Shown here: in pieces, positions 55,990 through 64,000 of the stretch
Layout of the letters: each line of letters opens with the position of its first letter
Numbering within the stretch: the stretch's first letter is position 1
Assembly (NCBI RefSeq): GCF_003431825.1
Contig: NZ_CP020083.1
Coordinates: 434,001-498,000 of the forward strand
Direction of reading: 5' to 3'
DNA length: 64,000 nucleotides
Source: Blastomonas fulva
Lineage (GTDB): Bacteria > Pseudomonadota > Alphaproteobacteria > Sphingomonadales > Sphingomonadaceae
Notes under the pieces: generated by a model
Told to the model about the DNA's origin: nothing
The model's input: the letters and a program-made list of their open reading frames with translations, nothing else
The model's database searches: none
Translations under genes and position numbers: made by a program

Positions 55990-57413
55990 GCCGCGCACTC
56001 CCGCGCAACCTGAACATCGTCGAATGGAAGCACGCGGTCTCCCACGATCTGGCCCTGCTCGTGGCCCTTGCCCGCGAGCAGCACGATATCGTTGGCGCCC
56101 GCCATCGCCACCGCTGCGGCAATCGCCTCGCGGCGCCCGCCGATTTCGGTGGCGCCGGACGCTGCGGCCATGATTGCTGCGCGGATCGCGGCGGGGTCTT
56201 CGGAGCGGGGATTGTCGTCGGTGACGATCACCACATCGGAAAGATCGCTGGCCACCTTGCCCATTTGCGGGCGCTTGCCGGTGTCGCGGTCTCCGCCTGC
56301 GCCGAACAATGTGATCAGCCGGCCGCTGACATGCGGACGCAGCGCCTCGATCGCGGCTTGCAGGCCGTCTGGGGTGTGGGCATAATCGACATAGACCGGA
56401 GCGCCCGCGCGGGTGATTACCGCGCGCTCGAGTCGGCCGCGCACCGGCTGCAACCGGCCCATATGATCGAACACCTGCCTGGGGTCGCCACCGGCGGCGA
56501 TGACGATGCCTGCCGAGACCAGAGCATTGGCAGCCTGATAGGCGCCGATCAGCGGCAAGTTGACCTTCAGTTCTTGGCCCCCATGCAAAAGCACGAGGAG
56601 CTGGCCAAGCTGGGTCGGGGTGCGGCTGACAAGGCGGATACCCTCGCCCGCGCTGCCCACGGTGAACAGGTCGAGCCCGCGCGCCTTTGCCCGGTCGATC
56701 ACGCGTGCCGACCATTCGTCGTCTGCCCAGACGACAAAGCTGCCATTGTCGGCCACGACCTCATCGATCAGTCGCATCTTGGCCTCGAAATAGGCCTCCA
56801 TCGTGCCATGATAATCGAGGTGATCGCGGCTGAGATTGGTGAAGGCGCCGACCTGCACCGGCAGGCCTTCGGTGCGGTATTGCGACAGGCCGTGGCTTGA
56901 TGCCTCGAAGATCGCATGCGTCACGCCCTCGCGCGCGAGGCCGGACATGTTGCCCAGAAAGGTGACGATATCGGGGGTGGTGAGCCCGGTGGACGTCTGG
57001 TCGACCGAAGTGGTCACCCCCAGAGTGCCGATCGATGCGGCGTTGTGCCCTGCCATCCGCCACAGCTGGCGGGTCATCTCGGCGGTCGAGGTCTTGCCGT
57101 TGGTGCCGGTGACGGCGGCGACGTGCGCGGGAACGGGGGTGAAGAAGCGCGCGGCGATTTGCGCGAAGGCGCGGCGGGGTTCAGCGTCGGCGATGTGGAC
57201 TGCGCCATTGACGATCGCATCGGGCGCGGCGACGATGGCAATGGCGCCGGCGGCGACCGCATCGGCGATGAAATCCTCACCGTTGAAGCGCGCACCGGCA
57301 AAGGCGCCGAACACGGTGCCCGGGGCAACCTTGCGGTGATCGATGGCAAATCCGGTGACTGTCTGCGCGGCATCCTGATCCGACAGGCCGGGAGCCAGTT
57401 CACCCAAATTCAT
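55986..57413 (-). CDS. murE: UDP-MurNAc-L-alanyl-D-glutamate--2,6-diaminopimelate ligase
   Basis: A 475-residue Mur ligase adding meso-diaminopimelate. The ATP loop is VTGTNGKTSTAEMT, and the DDNPRSEDP motif with Arg indicates a DAP-specific rather than lysine-specific enzyme, fitting Gram-negative peptidoglycan. ATG 57413 gives MNLGELAPG; the open frame upstream to 57494 is the intergenic gap. That 97-base gap to ftsI is one of only two breaks in the cluster. It overlaps murF. Confidence 0.96.
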   Translation of the reverse strand: MNLGELAPGLSDQDAAQTVTGFAIDHRKVAPGTVFGAFAGARFNGEDFIADAVAAGAIAIVAAPDAIVNGAVHIADAEPRRAFAQIAARFFTPVPAHVAAVTGTNGKTSTAEMTRQLWRMAGHNAASIGTLGVTTSVDQTSTGLTTPDIVTFLGNMSGLAREGVTHAIFEASSHGLSQYRTEGLPVQVGAFTNLSRDHLDYHGTMEAYFEAKMRLIDEVVADNGSFVVWADDEWSARVIDRAKARGLDLFTVGSAGEGIRLVSRTPTQLGQLLVLLHGGQELKVNLPLIGAYQAANALVSAGIVIAAGGDPRQVFDHMGRLQPVRGRLERAVITRAGAPVYVDYAHTPDGLQAAIEALRPHVSGRLITLFGAGGDRDTGKRPQMGKVASDLSDVVIVTDDNPRSEDPAAIRAAIMAAASGATEIGGRREAIAAAVAMAGANDIVLLAGKGHEQGQIVGDRVLPFDDVQVARECAA

Positions 57414-57510
57414 TTCCGTGCCCTTTGTTCGACCCTGTAAATTCCTGCCTCCTCTATGTCTGCCCCGCGCAGATGCAAGACCCCTGCTGCGCACCGCATT
57501 GTATAATTGC

Positions 57511-59235
57511 CTATGCCGGATCGTCCGCCCCGCCCTTTGCCCCGGCCCTGACCGGCGCCTTCCACAGCAGCGGCATCAGTTCGGAGACATCGACATCGCG
57601 CCGGTCATCGGGGATGATCCCGAGCATCGGGCCGATCCGCGGGACCAGCCGCGCCACCACCGGCGCTGCCGTCCAGCCGGCGGTGCGCTGGAACGAGGAG
57701 GCCGAGTTGCCCGCGGGCTCGTCGATCATGATCAGCACCACGAAGCGCGGCGCATCCATCGGGAAGACGGCCGCGAAGGTCGCGACCACCGAACTGCGGT
57801 TGTAGCCGCCAGCACCCGGTTTTTCAGCGGAGCCTGTCTTGCCGCCGACGCGAAAGCCGGGAGCCTCGGCCTTGCGACCGGTGCCATCGCGCACGATCAT
57901 GCGCAGCAGCTGGTTCATCCGCGCGCTGGTCGATGCCTTGAACACCCGCTCGCCGCGCGGCACGTCGCTTGGTTTCAGCTTCATCAGCGTTGCGGGCCGA
58001 TAGACCCCACCATTGACCATTGCGGCATAAGCGCTGGCCAGGTGCAGCGGGCTCACCGCGATGCCATGGCCATAGCTGACGGTCATGTTGGTCAGCCGAC
58101 CCCAGCTTGCGGGCCACAATGGCTTGACGGTTTCGCGCAGGTTGATCTGTGCGGGCCGGTCGAAGTGCAGCTTGCGCATCACTGCCTGCAGCCGCTCGGG
58201 GCCCAGCTCGTCGGCGATCTGCGCGGTGACGATGTTCGAGCTGTGCACCAGTGTTTCGGGCACGTTGAGCCAGCGGCCCGACGAGTGCGAATCGCGGATC
58301 TGGAAGCCTGCGACCTTGAGCGGGCGGCTGGCATCGTAGCGGCGCGACAGGTTGGTCACCGTGCCCGCATCGATCGCAGCGGCGACGGTGAGCGGCTTGA
58401 AGGTCGATCCCAGCTCGAAGAAGCGATAGGTGACCTGATTGGCCTCGAACGCCGCGCTGTTGGCGTCGAACTGGTTGGGGTTGAAGCTGGGCAGCGAGGT
58501 CATCGCCATCACCTCGCCGGTCTCCACGTCGAGCACGACGCCAGCGGCCGCCTTGGCATCATAGGATTTCATCGCGCGGCCAAGCTCGTCCTCGAGCGCG
58601 GCCTGCACCCGGATATCGACAGACAGCGCCGAAGGCGTCAGCCGCTTCTTGGGATCGATCAGCTCGGCATCCAGCGCGCGCTCCATGCCGGAGACGCCAT
58701 GGCCATCGGGGTGGACATAGCCCAGCACGTGCGCTGCCAGCTGCAGCTGCGGATAGAAGCGTTCCTTCTCGCGCGGAAACTCGATCCCGACCTCGCCCAG
58801 CGCGTGGACGCGGTTGACCTCTTCGGGCACCGCGCGGTGACGCAGATAGGTCGGCTTGTTGCGGCTGAGCAGATCGAGGAAGCGCTGCTCGCTGGTATCG
58901 GGGAAGATCTGCGCCAGCTTGCCCGCCAGCACCTTGCGGTCGCCGATCAGCCGTTCGGGCACCACACGGACGGCATAGCCATCGATCGTGCGCGCGAGCG
59001 GTACGCCGTTGCGGTCGACGATATCGCCCCGGCCCGGATCGACCAGGGCAGAGCGCGTGGCGGCCTGCGCCTGTTCGCCGAAGACGCCGATAAAGGTCAG
59101 CCGCAGCAGGATCGCACCGACGCCGATACCGAACAGGGCGAGCACCGCGACCAGCCGCACCTGCGCGGTCAGCGTCATGTGCTGCCGCTTGCTGGCCAGA
59201 CGAACCCTGTGGCTGCCGGATGCGAGCGCGGTCAT
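57511..59235 (-). CDS. ftsI: penicillin-binding protein 3 (septal transpeptidase)
   Basis: A 574-residue class B PBP that cross-links septal peptidoglycan. A short cytoplasmic N-terminus and one membrane helix (about 24-46) precede the pedestal domain and the transpeptidase: active-site S277-x-x-K280 in LGSTFKPLT, S332-S333-N334 in VHSSNIV, and K466-T467-G468 in GGKTGSAEK. No PASTA domain is present. It overlaps ftsL upstream by 4 bases (ATGA). It is the likely target of several beta-lactams. Confidence 0.97.
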   Translation of the reverse strand: MTALASGSHRVRLASKRQHMTLTAQVRLVAVLALFGIGVGAILLRLTFIGVFGEQAQAATRSALVDPGRGDIVDRNGVPLARTIDGYAVRVVPERLIGDRKVLAGKLAQIFPDTSEQRFLDLLSRNKPTYLRHRAVPEEVNRVHALGEVGIEFPREKERFYPQLQLAAHVLGYVHPDGHGVSGMERALDAELIDPKKRLTPSALSVDIRVQAALEDELGRAMKSYDAKAAAGVVLDVETGEVMAMTSLPSFNPNQFDANSAAFEANQVTYRFFELGSTFKPLTVAAAIDAGTVTNLSRRYDASRPLKVAGFQIRDSHSSGRWLNVPETLVHSSNIVTAQIADELGPERLQAVMRKLHFDRPAQINLRETVKPLWPASWGRLTNMTVSYGHGIAVSPLHLASAYAAMVNGGVYRPATLMKLKPSDVPRGERVFKASTSARMNQLLRMIVRDGTGRKAEAPGFRVGGKTGSAEKPGAGGYNRSSVVATFAAVFPMDAPRFVVLIMIDEPAGNSASSFQRTAGWTAAPVVARLVPRIGPMLGIIPDDRRDVDVSELMPLLWKAPVRAGAKGGADDPA

Positions 59236-59843
59236 TGGCCCCCCGTCTTCTTGAGTTCGGCATCCGCCTGCTTGTTGATCCGGTCGAGCAGCCTGTCATC
59301 GAGCAGGCGGCGGCCCTGGGTCCGGCTCTCGGCCTTGCCTGGCTCGCCAAGCGCGGCCTTGGGCGATGTTGTCGCTGCGGTCGCCGCGCGCGCCGGGCTG
59401 ATGATCGCGACGCTCGCCGAGACCGACAGCGGCTCGGGCGTCTTGACGGTGGCGGCGGCAAGCTGTGCCGGCTTGATCGCGGCGGGCTCTGCCTGCGGCT
59501 TGATCGTCATCGCCGCCACGCGCACCGGCTTGTCGAGCTCGCGCATCTCGTCGCCCAGATTGGCCAGCTCGCGCTCGCCGTCCAGATACTGCGCGGCGCT
59601 GGGCGCCTCGTAGCCGTATTCCAGGTCGTTCCACATCGCCAGCTGGCTGAGGCTGGCGCGGGTGGCGAACTCGGTTTCCAGATAGCGCAGCTCGGCGCGC
59701 GTGCGCAGAATCTCGCGCTCGGTGCGGGTCAGGTCGCTGCGCAGCGTCGCGACGCTCAGCGACAGCGGATACAGCGCGATCGCGACGATGAAGATCAGCG
59801 CGATCCAGCCGATGGTCTTGAGGCGCTTGACTGCCAGGATCAT
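59232..59843 (-). CDS. ftsL: FtsL-like divisome protein with long C-terminal extension
   Basis: A 203-residue bitopic protein in the ftsL position between rsmH and ftsI. A membrane helix (residues 10-31, [20 protein letters not shown]) is followed by a coiled-coil stretch ([20 protein letters not shown]) and the conserved [17 protein letters not shown], which places the early part in the FtsL family. From about residue 110 it continues as an Ala/Thr/Pro-rich tail ending in a basic-acidic segment; typical FtsL is about 100 residues. It probably recruits FtsB and FtsI. The assignment rests on position and topology as much as on sequence. Confidence 0.8.
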   Translation of the reverse strand: MILAVKRLKTIGWIALIFIVAIALYPLSLSVATLRSDLTRTEREILRTRAELRYLETEFATRASLSQLAMWNDLEYGYEAPSAAQYLDGERELANLGDEMRELDKPVRVAAMTIKPQAEPAAIKPAQLAAATVKTPEPLSVSASVAIISPARAATAATTSPKAALGEPGKAESRTQGRRLLDDRLLDRINKQADAELKKTGGQ

Positions 59844-60835
59844 GCCGCACGCCTTTCCGCATCATCGTGCGCGCCCCAGGCCGGAGCCTCGCTGCGCACC
59901 GCGACCCGCAAGGTGGCCGAACGCGCGCGGGGGTTACGCGCGCATTCGGCCTCGCCCGCCCGGGTCGGCCTGGCGGGTTTTTCGAAACTGGGGGCCCGGC
60001 GCTGGCCGGACAGATCGGGAAGGTGACGCGAGCCGGCGCCCTCGCTGCCGCTGCGCAGCTTCAGGAAGCGCTTGACGATGCGGTCTTCGAGGCTGTGGAA
60101 GCTGACCACGGCAAGACGTCCGCCCGGCGCAAGCATCGCCTCGGCAGCGACAAGCCCCTCGCGCAGCTCGTCAAGCTCGCCGTTCACGTGGATACGGATC
60201 GCCTGGAAGGTGCGGGTCGCAGGATCCTTGGGCGCGCCGGGCCGATAGCCCAGCGCCTTGCGGACGACCGCGGCCAGTTCGAGCGTGCGCTCGAGCGGAC
60301 GCGCAGCCACGATCGCGCGGGCGATGCGGCGCGACTGGCGTTCCTCGCCATACAGATAGAGGATGTCGGCGATGTCCGCCTCGTCGGCGGTGTTGACGAA
60401 ATCGGCAGCGCTCAGGCCATCCTGCCCCATGCGCATGTCGAGCGGGCCATCCGACTGGAACGAAAAGCCGCGGCCTGCCTGATCGAGCTGCATCGACGAC
60501 ACGCCGATATCGAACACGATGCCATCGACCTGGGTCACCCCTGCGGCGCGCAGCACCTGTGCGAGCTGCGAGAAGCGCGCCGCATGGAACGCGAATTTGC
60601 CATCGCTTTCGGCAATCAGCGCCTCGCCTGCTGGGACCGCATCGGGATCGCGGTCAAGACCATGGACGGTCGCGCCAGCGGCCAGCATGGCACGGCTGTA
60701 TCCGCCCGCGCCGAAGGTCGCATCGACATGCACTTCGCCCGGCGCAATCGCGAGGCCTTCGAGCACCTCGGCGAGCAGCACGGGGACGTGCGGAGTATCA
60801 TTGGTCTCGACCGACGGGGTTTCACGGCGCGCCAT
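59840..60835 (-). CDS. rsmH: 16S rRNA m4C1402 methyltransferase
   Basis: A 331-residue SAM methyltransferase modifying C1402 of 16S rRNA (formerly MraW). The SAM-binding start is [15 protein letters not shown], with [20 protein letters not shown] and GPLDMRMG further on. The ATG at 60835 overlaps the mraZ stop (TGATG), and the stop overlaps ftsL. The gene is complete and normal. Confidence 0.97.
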   Translation of the reverse strand: MARRETPSVETNDTPHVPVLLAEVLEGLAIAPGEVHVDATFGAGGYSRAMLAAGATVHGLDRDPDAVPAGEALIAESDGKFAFHAARFSQLAQVLRAAGVTQVDGIVFDIGVSSMQLDQAGRGFSFQSDGPLDMRMGQDGLSAADFVNTADEADIADILYLYGEERQSRRIARAIVAARPLERTLELAAVVRKALGYRPGAPKDPATRTFQAIRIHVNGELDELREGLVAAEAMLAPGGRLAVVSFHSLEDRIVKRFLKLRSGSEGAGSRHLPDLSGQRRAPSFEKPARPTRAGEAECARNPRARSATLRVAVRSEAPAWGAHDDAERRAA

Positions 60836-61329
60836 CAGGCCTTGCCCCCCAGCTCGTCCATCATGAACCTTGCGATATACTGCTGCGAGGCCAGGCGGGG
60901 GTCATCCATCGCCAGCAGATGCTCGACACCCCAGATGCTGAAATCAGTGCCGTTGCCGCTGAAGAAGACGTGCTTGTCGATCCGCGCCATCGCGACGAGC
61001 AACTTGGGCAGGATCAGGCGGCCGCTTCCATCGAAGGTGATCCGGAAAGTGGTGTTGAAACGCGGTCCGCCGAACAGTTCGGTGCGAAACTCCTCGCCCT
61101 GTTCGCTGGCGAGCTGTTCGCGGTGCTGCATCTGGGCGAGCAGCGAATCGAGGCGGGCGGTGCCGCAGCCCTGCAGGCACTGGCCTTCGGCGTTGAAGCT
61201 GAGCACGGCGACGCTCTCGCCCTTGCTGCCGTAGATCAGGGGGTTTCGAAAGTTGGCCGGAATGGCCATCCGGCCCTTGGGGTCGATGGTCGTCAGTGCA
61301 GAACCGAGAAAGGCACTGATTTCCGCCAC
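60835..61329 (-). CDS. mraZ: transcriptional regulator MraZ
   Basis: A 164-residue MraZ with two SpoVT-AbrB-type repeats: [16 protein letters not shown] near residues 13-28 and [16 protein letters not shown] near 99-114. In E. coli MraZ represses the dcw promoter by binding short repeats upstream of itself. The GTG start at 61329 was chosen, with AAGGGG about 13 bases upstream; it is the first dcw gene. It has no truncation. Confidence 0.95.
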   Translation of the reverse strand: MAEISAFLGSALTTIDPKGRMAIPANFRNPLIYGSKGESVAVLSFNAEGQCLQGCGTARLDSLLAQMQHREQLASEQGEEFRTELFGGPRFNTTFRITFDGSGRLILPKLLVAMARIDKHVFFSGNGTDFSIWGVEHLLAMDDPRLASQQYIARFMMDELGGKA

Positions 61330-61629
61330 TTGTTAATCGAACCCCTTGTGCCGCGCCGTTGCGTCTTCCCTGACCGTTTCGGGGGTCTTGTTCTGCCTGT
61401 CCGACATGCATGACCCCGCCCGGCGAGCCGGAACTGGGTAAAGCCGCCTCCCCCCACCGCGCACGAGCGCTGCAGGCCGGTCAGACATGACAAATGGTTT
61501 GAACCCCGATTAAGGATATCCATAACAGGGGCGATTTGGGGATGAAAGGGTTTTTTTGGGGTTAGCGCGGCATATTGCGGGGCAATACTTCAATTTCGGG
61601 ACGAGCCGAAGGTACCGCAGACCGGCTTG
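61330..61629 (-). other. intergenic region upstream of the dcw cluster
   Basis: This 300-base stretch lies between the GldG-like gene and mraZ and should hold the main dcw promoter. Several G-rich clusters (GGTGGGGGGAGG and GGGCGGGG on the minus strand, about 110-170 bases before mraZ) recall MraZ-box spacing but do not form clear repeats. No -35/-10 pair convinced me. No gene is visible. Confidence 0.4.
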
Positions 61630-62418
61630 TCATGACGTGTCCTTGGCCAACACCTCGCTGATCAGCCCGGCAACGAAGCGACGGTTGAAAACTCCCGACT
61701 CGGCAGAATTGCTGATCATGCGAGGATCGAGCAGGTCGGCATCGGCAACCAGTATCGCCCGCCCCTCGCCCGGCCGGCACCGCGCGACATGACCCTGCGC
61801 ATCGATGCGGCAGGCGGCGTCCCCAATTTTCCCCGGCAAAACCTCAAAAATCCCCGGATGCACCAGAACGGCCCCAGAGGGCTGCAACCGAACCGATTCG
61901 GTTTCGGGGTCGACGAGGCCAAGCCCCCAGTGTCTGAGCAGCGGCGAGATCAGGCTGGTGCGCTGCGGCCCCAGCGGATCGGCAAGGCCCTGGCCACCGG
62001 GCCATTCCAGCAGCGGATCGGCAAACAGCAACAGCCTGCCACCCCCGCGGACATAGCCATCGAGCGCCACCAGCGCTTCGGGCGGCAGGGCGCGCGGCTG
62101 CACCAGCACGACGAGGTCCGCCTTTTCCAGCGTCTGGTCGTCCAGCGCATCGGCGACCACCAGATCGTGCGCGGATTTGAGGGCATCGTGCAGCGGGTGC
62201 GGCCTGCTCTGCCCGGCGAGCATGGCCTGCATGTCGACGCCATCGCCATGGACAAGCGGCAGGCTGCTCATCAGCACGACCCGCATCCTGGGCGCATCGG
62301 GAACGAGCGCCGCCGTTCGTTCGGCGGTGCGCGGATTGTCGGCATCGCCGCCCGGGGCTGCCGAACAGCCGCTCGCAACCGCAAGCACTGCGGATGCAGC
62401 GAGCGCGCGAGCGATCAC
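61630..62418 (-). CDS. putative lipoprotein, GldG/ABC-auxiliary-type domain
   Basis: A 262-residue protein. The signal peptide ends in the lipobox ASGC near residues 15-18. The mature part resembles the periplasmic/auxiliary domain of uncharacterised gliding-type ABC systems (GldG-like), with VVADALDDQTLEKADLVVLV, GYVRGGGRLLLFADPL and LLRHWGLGLVD. In such systems the partner is an ABC permease/ATPase pair; none is here. The small gene upstream overlaps it by 4 bases and is probably co-expressed. The role is unknown. Confidence 0.65.
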   Translation of the reverse strand: MIARALAASAVLAVASGCSAAPGGDADNPRTAERTAALVPDAPRMRVVLMSSLPLVHGDGVDMQAMLAGQSRPHPLHDALKSAHDLVVADALDDQTLEKADLVVLVQPRALPPEALVALDGYVRGGGRLLLFADPLLEWPGGQGLADPLGPQRTSLISPLLRHWGLGLVDPETESVRLQPSGAVLVHPGIFEVLPGKIGDAACRIDAQGHVARCRPGEGRAILVADADLLDPRMISNSAESGVFNRRFVAGLISEVLAKDTS

Positions 62419-62783
62419 GGCTGGGGTGCGGGCGCGGTGCCGGACTGGGGATTGGGCTGCAATTCGCCGACCACCGGGGTCTGGCCGCCGACGCTGTGCT
62501 GCGCGCCCTCTGCGGGCAGATCGGGGACCACGCCCAGATCGACCAAGGGTTCGCTGGCGGCGGGCGCCTGCACCACGGGCGGTGCGGCCGATTCAAGCGT
62601 GCCCGGCGGGGTCGCGGCGACATCCTCGACGGCAACCTCGCCGCCTGCACGCTGGAGCAGCATGTCGGCGAGCGCGACCATCACCAGCACCGCGAAGATT
62701 CCGGCAATGCCGATCTGCAGGCGGTGCATGATGGGGTTGCCCCCCGGGGTACGTGCAATGTTGCGGGCTTTTTCAGCGACCAT
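62415..62783 (-). CDS. small single-helix membrane protein, unknown
   Basis: A 122-residue protein with a basic N-terminus, one membrane helix (about 24-42, IGIAGIFAVLVMVALADMLL), and a Pro/Ala/Gly-rich periplasmic tail (TPPGTLESAAPPVV and beyond). The stop overlaps the start of the GldG-like gene (ATGA at 62415-62418). ATG 62783 is preferred to a TTG nine bases upstream; no strong Shine-Dalgarno is visible. It lies 15 bases after the cysteine synthase gene. No family is recognised. Confidence 0.6.
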   Translation of the reverse strand: MVAEKARNIARTPGGNPIMHRLQIGIAGIFAVLVMVALADMLLQRAGGEVAVEDVAATPPGTLESAAPPVVQAPAASEPLVDLGVVPDLPAEGAQHSVGGQTPVVGELQPNPQSGTAPAPQP

Positions 62784-62798
62784 GCGGGGCAATATAGG

Positions 62799-63788
62799 TC
62801 AATCCGCGAGCCAGGGGAAGACCGGCAATTCCTTGGCGCGCAGCCACTCGGGATTATACAGCGTCGACAGATAGCGAAAGCCGGTGTCGCACAGGATCGT
62901 GACGACACGCGATCCGGGCCCGAGCGTCCGCCCAAGTTCCACCGCGCCTGCGACATTGATCCCCGACGACAGCCCCAGGCACAGCCCCTCTTCCTTAAGC
63001 AGCCGCTGCACCCAGTACAGCCCAACCTCGTCCGAAATGCGGAACTGGGTGTCGATCGGCGCATCTTCAAGGTTGCCAGTGATGCGGCCCTGGCCGATGC
63101 CTTCTGCGACCGAAGAACCTTCGGCCTTGAGCTCGCCGTTGGCGTAGTAATTGAACAGCGCCGCGCCGTGCGGATCGGTGAGCGCGATGGTCACCTTCTC
63201 GTCCTTGGCCTTGAGCCCCATGCCGACGCCCGCGATCGTGCCGCCGGTGCCCGCCGCGCAGGTGAAACCGTCGATGCGACCTTCCATCTGCGCCCAGATT
63301 TCTTCTGCCGTTCCCTCGATATGCGCGCGGCGGTTGGCGATATTGTCGAACTGCTGCGCCCACACCGCGCCCGGCGTTTCCTCGGCCAGACGGCGCGAGG
63401 TGTGGACGAAATGGCCGGGGTTGGAATAGGGCGCGGCCGGCACCAGAACCAGCTCGGCTCCCAAAGCGCGCAAGGTGTCCATCTTTTCCTTGGACTGGGT
63501 CTCGGGCATGACGATGATCGTCTTATAGCCCTTGGCGTTGGCCACCAGCGCAATGCCGATGCCGGTGTTGCCCGCCGTCCCTTCGACGATCGTGCCGCCG
63601 GGCAGCAATGTTCCGCGCTCTTCTGCATCGCGCACGATGTACAGCGCGGCGCGGTCCTTTACCGAAGCGCCGGGATTGGCATATTCGCATTTGCCGAAAA
63701 TGTCGCAGCCTGCGGCCTCGCTGGGGCCGGCAAGACGGACGAGCGGGGTGTTGCCGATCAGGTCGAGGGTGGTGGCTGTGGTGGTCAT
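62799..63788 (-). CDS. PLP-dependent cysteine synthase-family enzyme
   Basis: A 329-residue fold-type II PLP enzyme. The PLP lysine is in NPGASVKDRAAL and the phosphate/substrate loop is VEGTAGNTGIGIAL, where classical O-acetylserine sulfhydrylases have TSGNTG; this TAGNTG subgroup is widespread in proteobacteria and usually annotated cysteine synthase A. The C-terminal glycine motif GLSSGINVAGAVEL and VTILCDTGFRYLSTLY complete the fold. It would make cysteine from O-acetylserine and sulfide, though a beta-synthase role is possible. ATG 63788 is chosen. The gene heads the unit with the two genes downstream. Confidence 0.9.
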   Translation of the reverse strand: MTTTATTLDLIGNTPLVRLAGPSEAAGCDIFGKCEYANPGASVKDRAALYIVRDAEERGTLLPGGTIVEGTAGNTGIGIALVANAKGYKTIIVMPETQSKEKMDTLRALGAELVLVPAAPYSNPGHFVHTSRRLAEETPGAVWAQQFDNIANRRAHIEGTAEEIWAQMEGRIDGFTCAAGTGGTIAGVGMGLKAKDEKVTIALTDPHGAALFNYYANGELKAEGSSVAEGIGQGRITGNLEDAPIDTQFRISDEVGLYWVQRLLKEEGLCLGLSSGINVAGAVELGRTLGPGSRVVTILCDTGFRYLSTLYNPEWLRAKELPVFPWLAD

Positions 63789-63850
63789 GTCGGGGTAGAT
63801 AGGCCCGCGTCCGCGCAGCGGCAAGCCAGTTGCTGCACAGGTGCGCTGCA

Positions 63851-63884
63851 AGGGGTCCGGCATGCCGCTCGGCGCCGGACCCCT
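63851..63884. repeat. perfect 11-base inverted repeat (hairpin) between genes
   Basis: AGGGGTCCGGC (63851-63861) and GCCGGACCCCT (63874-63884) are perfect inverted arms around 12 bases. It lies just after the partial gene at the window end. There is no T-run on either strand, so rho-independent termination is not certain; it may be a decay barrier. Confidence 0.7.
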
Positions 63885-63899
63885 CGCTTCAGCGCAAGG

Positions 63900-64000
63900 T
63901 CAGTTGCGATCCGCCGCCACGGGGGCAGATGCCGCAGCGGTGGTGACCGGGAAACCGCGCCGCTTGAGCAGCGCGTTGACGTCCGGATCACGGCCACGGA
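63900..64000 (-). CDS. C-terminal 32 residues of an unidentified gene (cut by window end)
   Basis: Reading the minus strand, an open frame enters from the window end and stops at 63900 (TGA). The visible part is RGRDPDVNALLKRRGFPVT followed by an Ala-rich tail ending ADRN. It has the codon use of a real gene and stops 16 bases before the hairpin. Too little is present for identification; the GRDPDVNALL stretch resembles C-termini of some exported peptidases, which is only a hint. Confidence 0.6.
   Translation of the reverse strand, partial: RGRDPDVNALLKRRGFPVTTAAASAPVAADRN

Noticed and set aside
57418..59613. Very long open frame on the plus strand opposite ftsI and ftsL
   Set aside because: It is antisense to two complete, motif-bearing genes; long antisense frames are expected in GC-rich DNA and its translation has no domain signature.

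Overview
The window is high-GC DNA from an alphaproteobacterium, most probably the order Sphingomonadales (a Sphingomonas/Blastomonas/Sphingopyxis-like organism). The evidence is the phyR / nepR / membrane-kinase general stress response locus preceded by a textbook EcfG promoter, the alphaproteobacterial dcw cluster with a GANTC site before ftsZ, the Tad/Cpa pilus block, the nagZ-scpA-scpB-tatABC order and several paired REP-like repeats. Genus cannot be fixed from the sequence alone. No tRNA, rRNA, CRISPR array, insertion sequence or prophage is visible.

Layout. 1-2475: 3' part of glyA, a small membrane protein, nrdR, and a GIY-YIG domain fused to a TrmJ-type RNA methyltransferase. 2498-5850: a paired repeat, chorismate mutase (-), rpsD with a structured leader and a strong terminator, and an S9 peptidase (-). 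5931-8900: phyR (-) divergent from nepR and a HisKA_2 membrane protein resembling PhyP; the EcfG sigma gene itself is not here. 8917-17059 (mostly -): tgt, an orphan bufferin-like (DUF2282) precursor (+), then argS-SPOR-nagZ-scpA-scpB-tatA-tatB-tatC. 17085-23019: a paired repeat, a lipoprotein, the ispH-thrB-rnhA operon, a 58-residue YegP-like gene, and an oxidoreductase/hydrolase pair.

23041-30264 is a Tad (Flp) pilus operon: cpaA, cpaB, cpaC, cpaD, cpaE, tadB, tadC. The motor ATPase cpaF/tadA and a pilin gene are absent from it. 30399-32931 is a TonB-dependent receptor broken by one extra base in a five-G run. 33274-42378 is mixed accessory and housekeeping material: a CoA-transferase/racemase, a putative HEPN-like protein beside a mazEF module with a clear sigma-70-type promoter, glutaminase, a BASS-family transporter, a radical SAM enzyme, an ABC1/UbiB kinase, and a TPR-SPOR protein.

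42517-61329 (all -) is a complete dcw division and cell-wall cluster, transcribed mraZ-rsmH-ftsL-ftsI-murE-murF-mraY-murD-ftsW-murG-murC-(64-residue ORF)-murB-ddl-ftsQ-ftsA-ftsZ. Almost every junction overlaps by a few bases, so translation is probably coupled. The genes make the lipid II precursor (murB-G, mraY, ddl), polymerise and cross-link it (ftsW, ftsI), and build the divisome (ftsZ, A, Q, L). The two SPOR proteins in the window (14652-15278 and 39985-42378) probably bind septal peptidoglycan.

61630-64000: a GldG/ABC-auxiliary-type lipoprotein with a small membrane partner, a cysteine synthase-like enzyme, and the C-terminus of an unidentified gene. The observations most worth following are the GIY-YIG/TrmJ fusion with degraded nuclease residues, the stress locus without ecfG and with a degenerate kinase ATPase domain, the orphan bufferin precursor, the Tad locus without its motor, the HEPN-like/mazEF pair, and the small ORF embedded in the dcw cluster.
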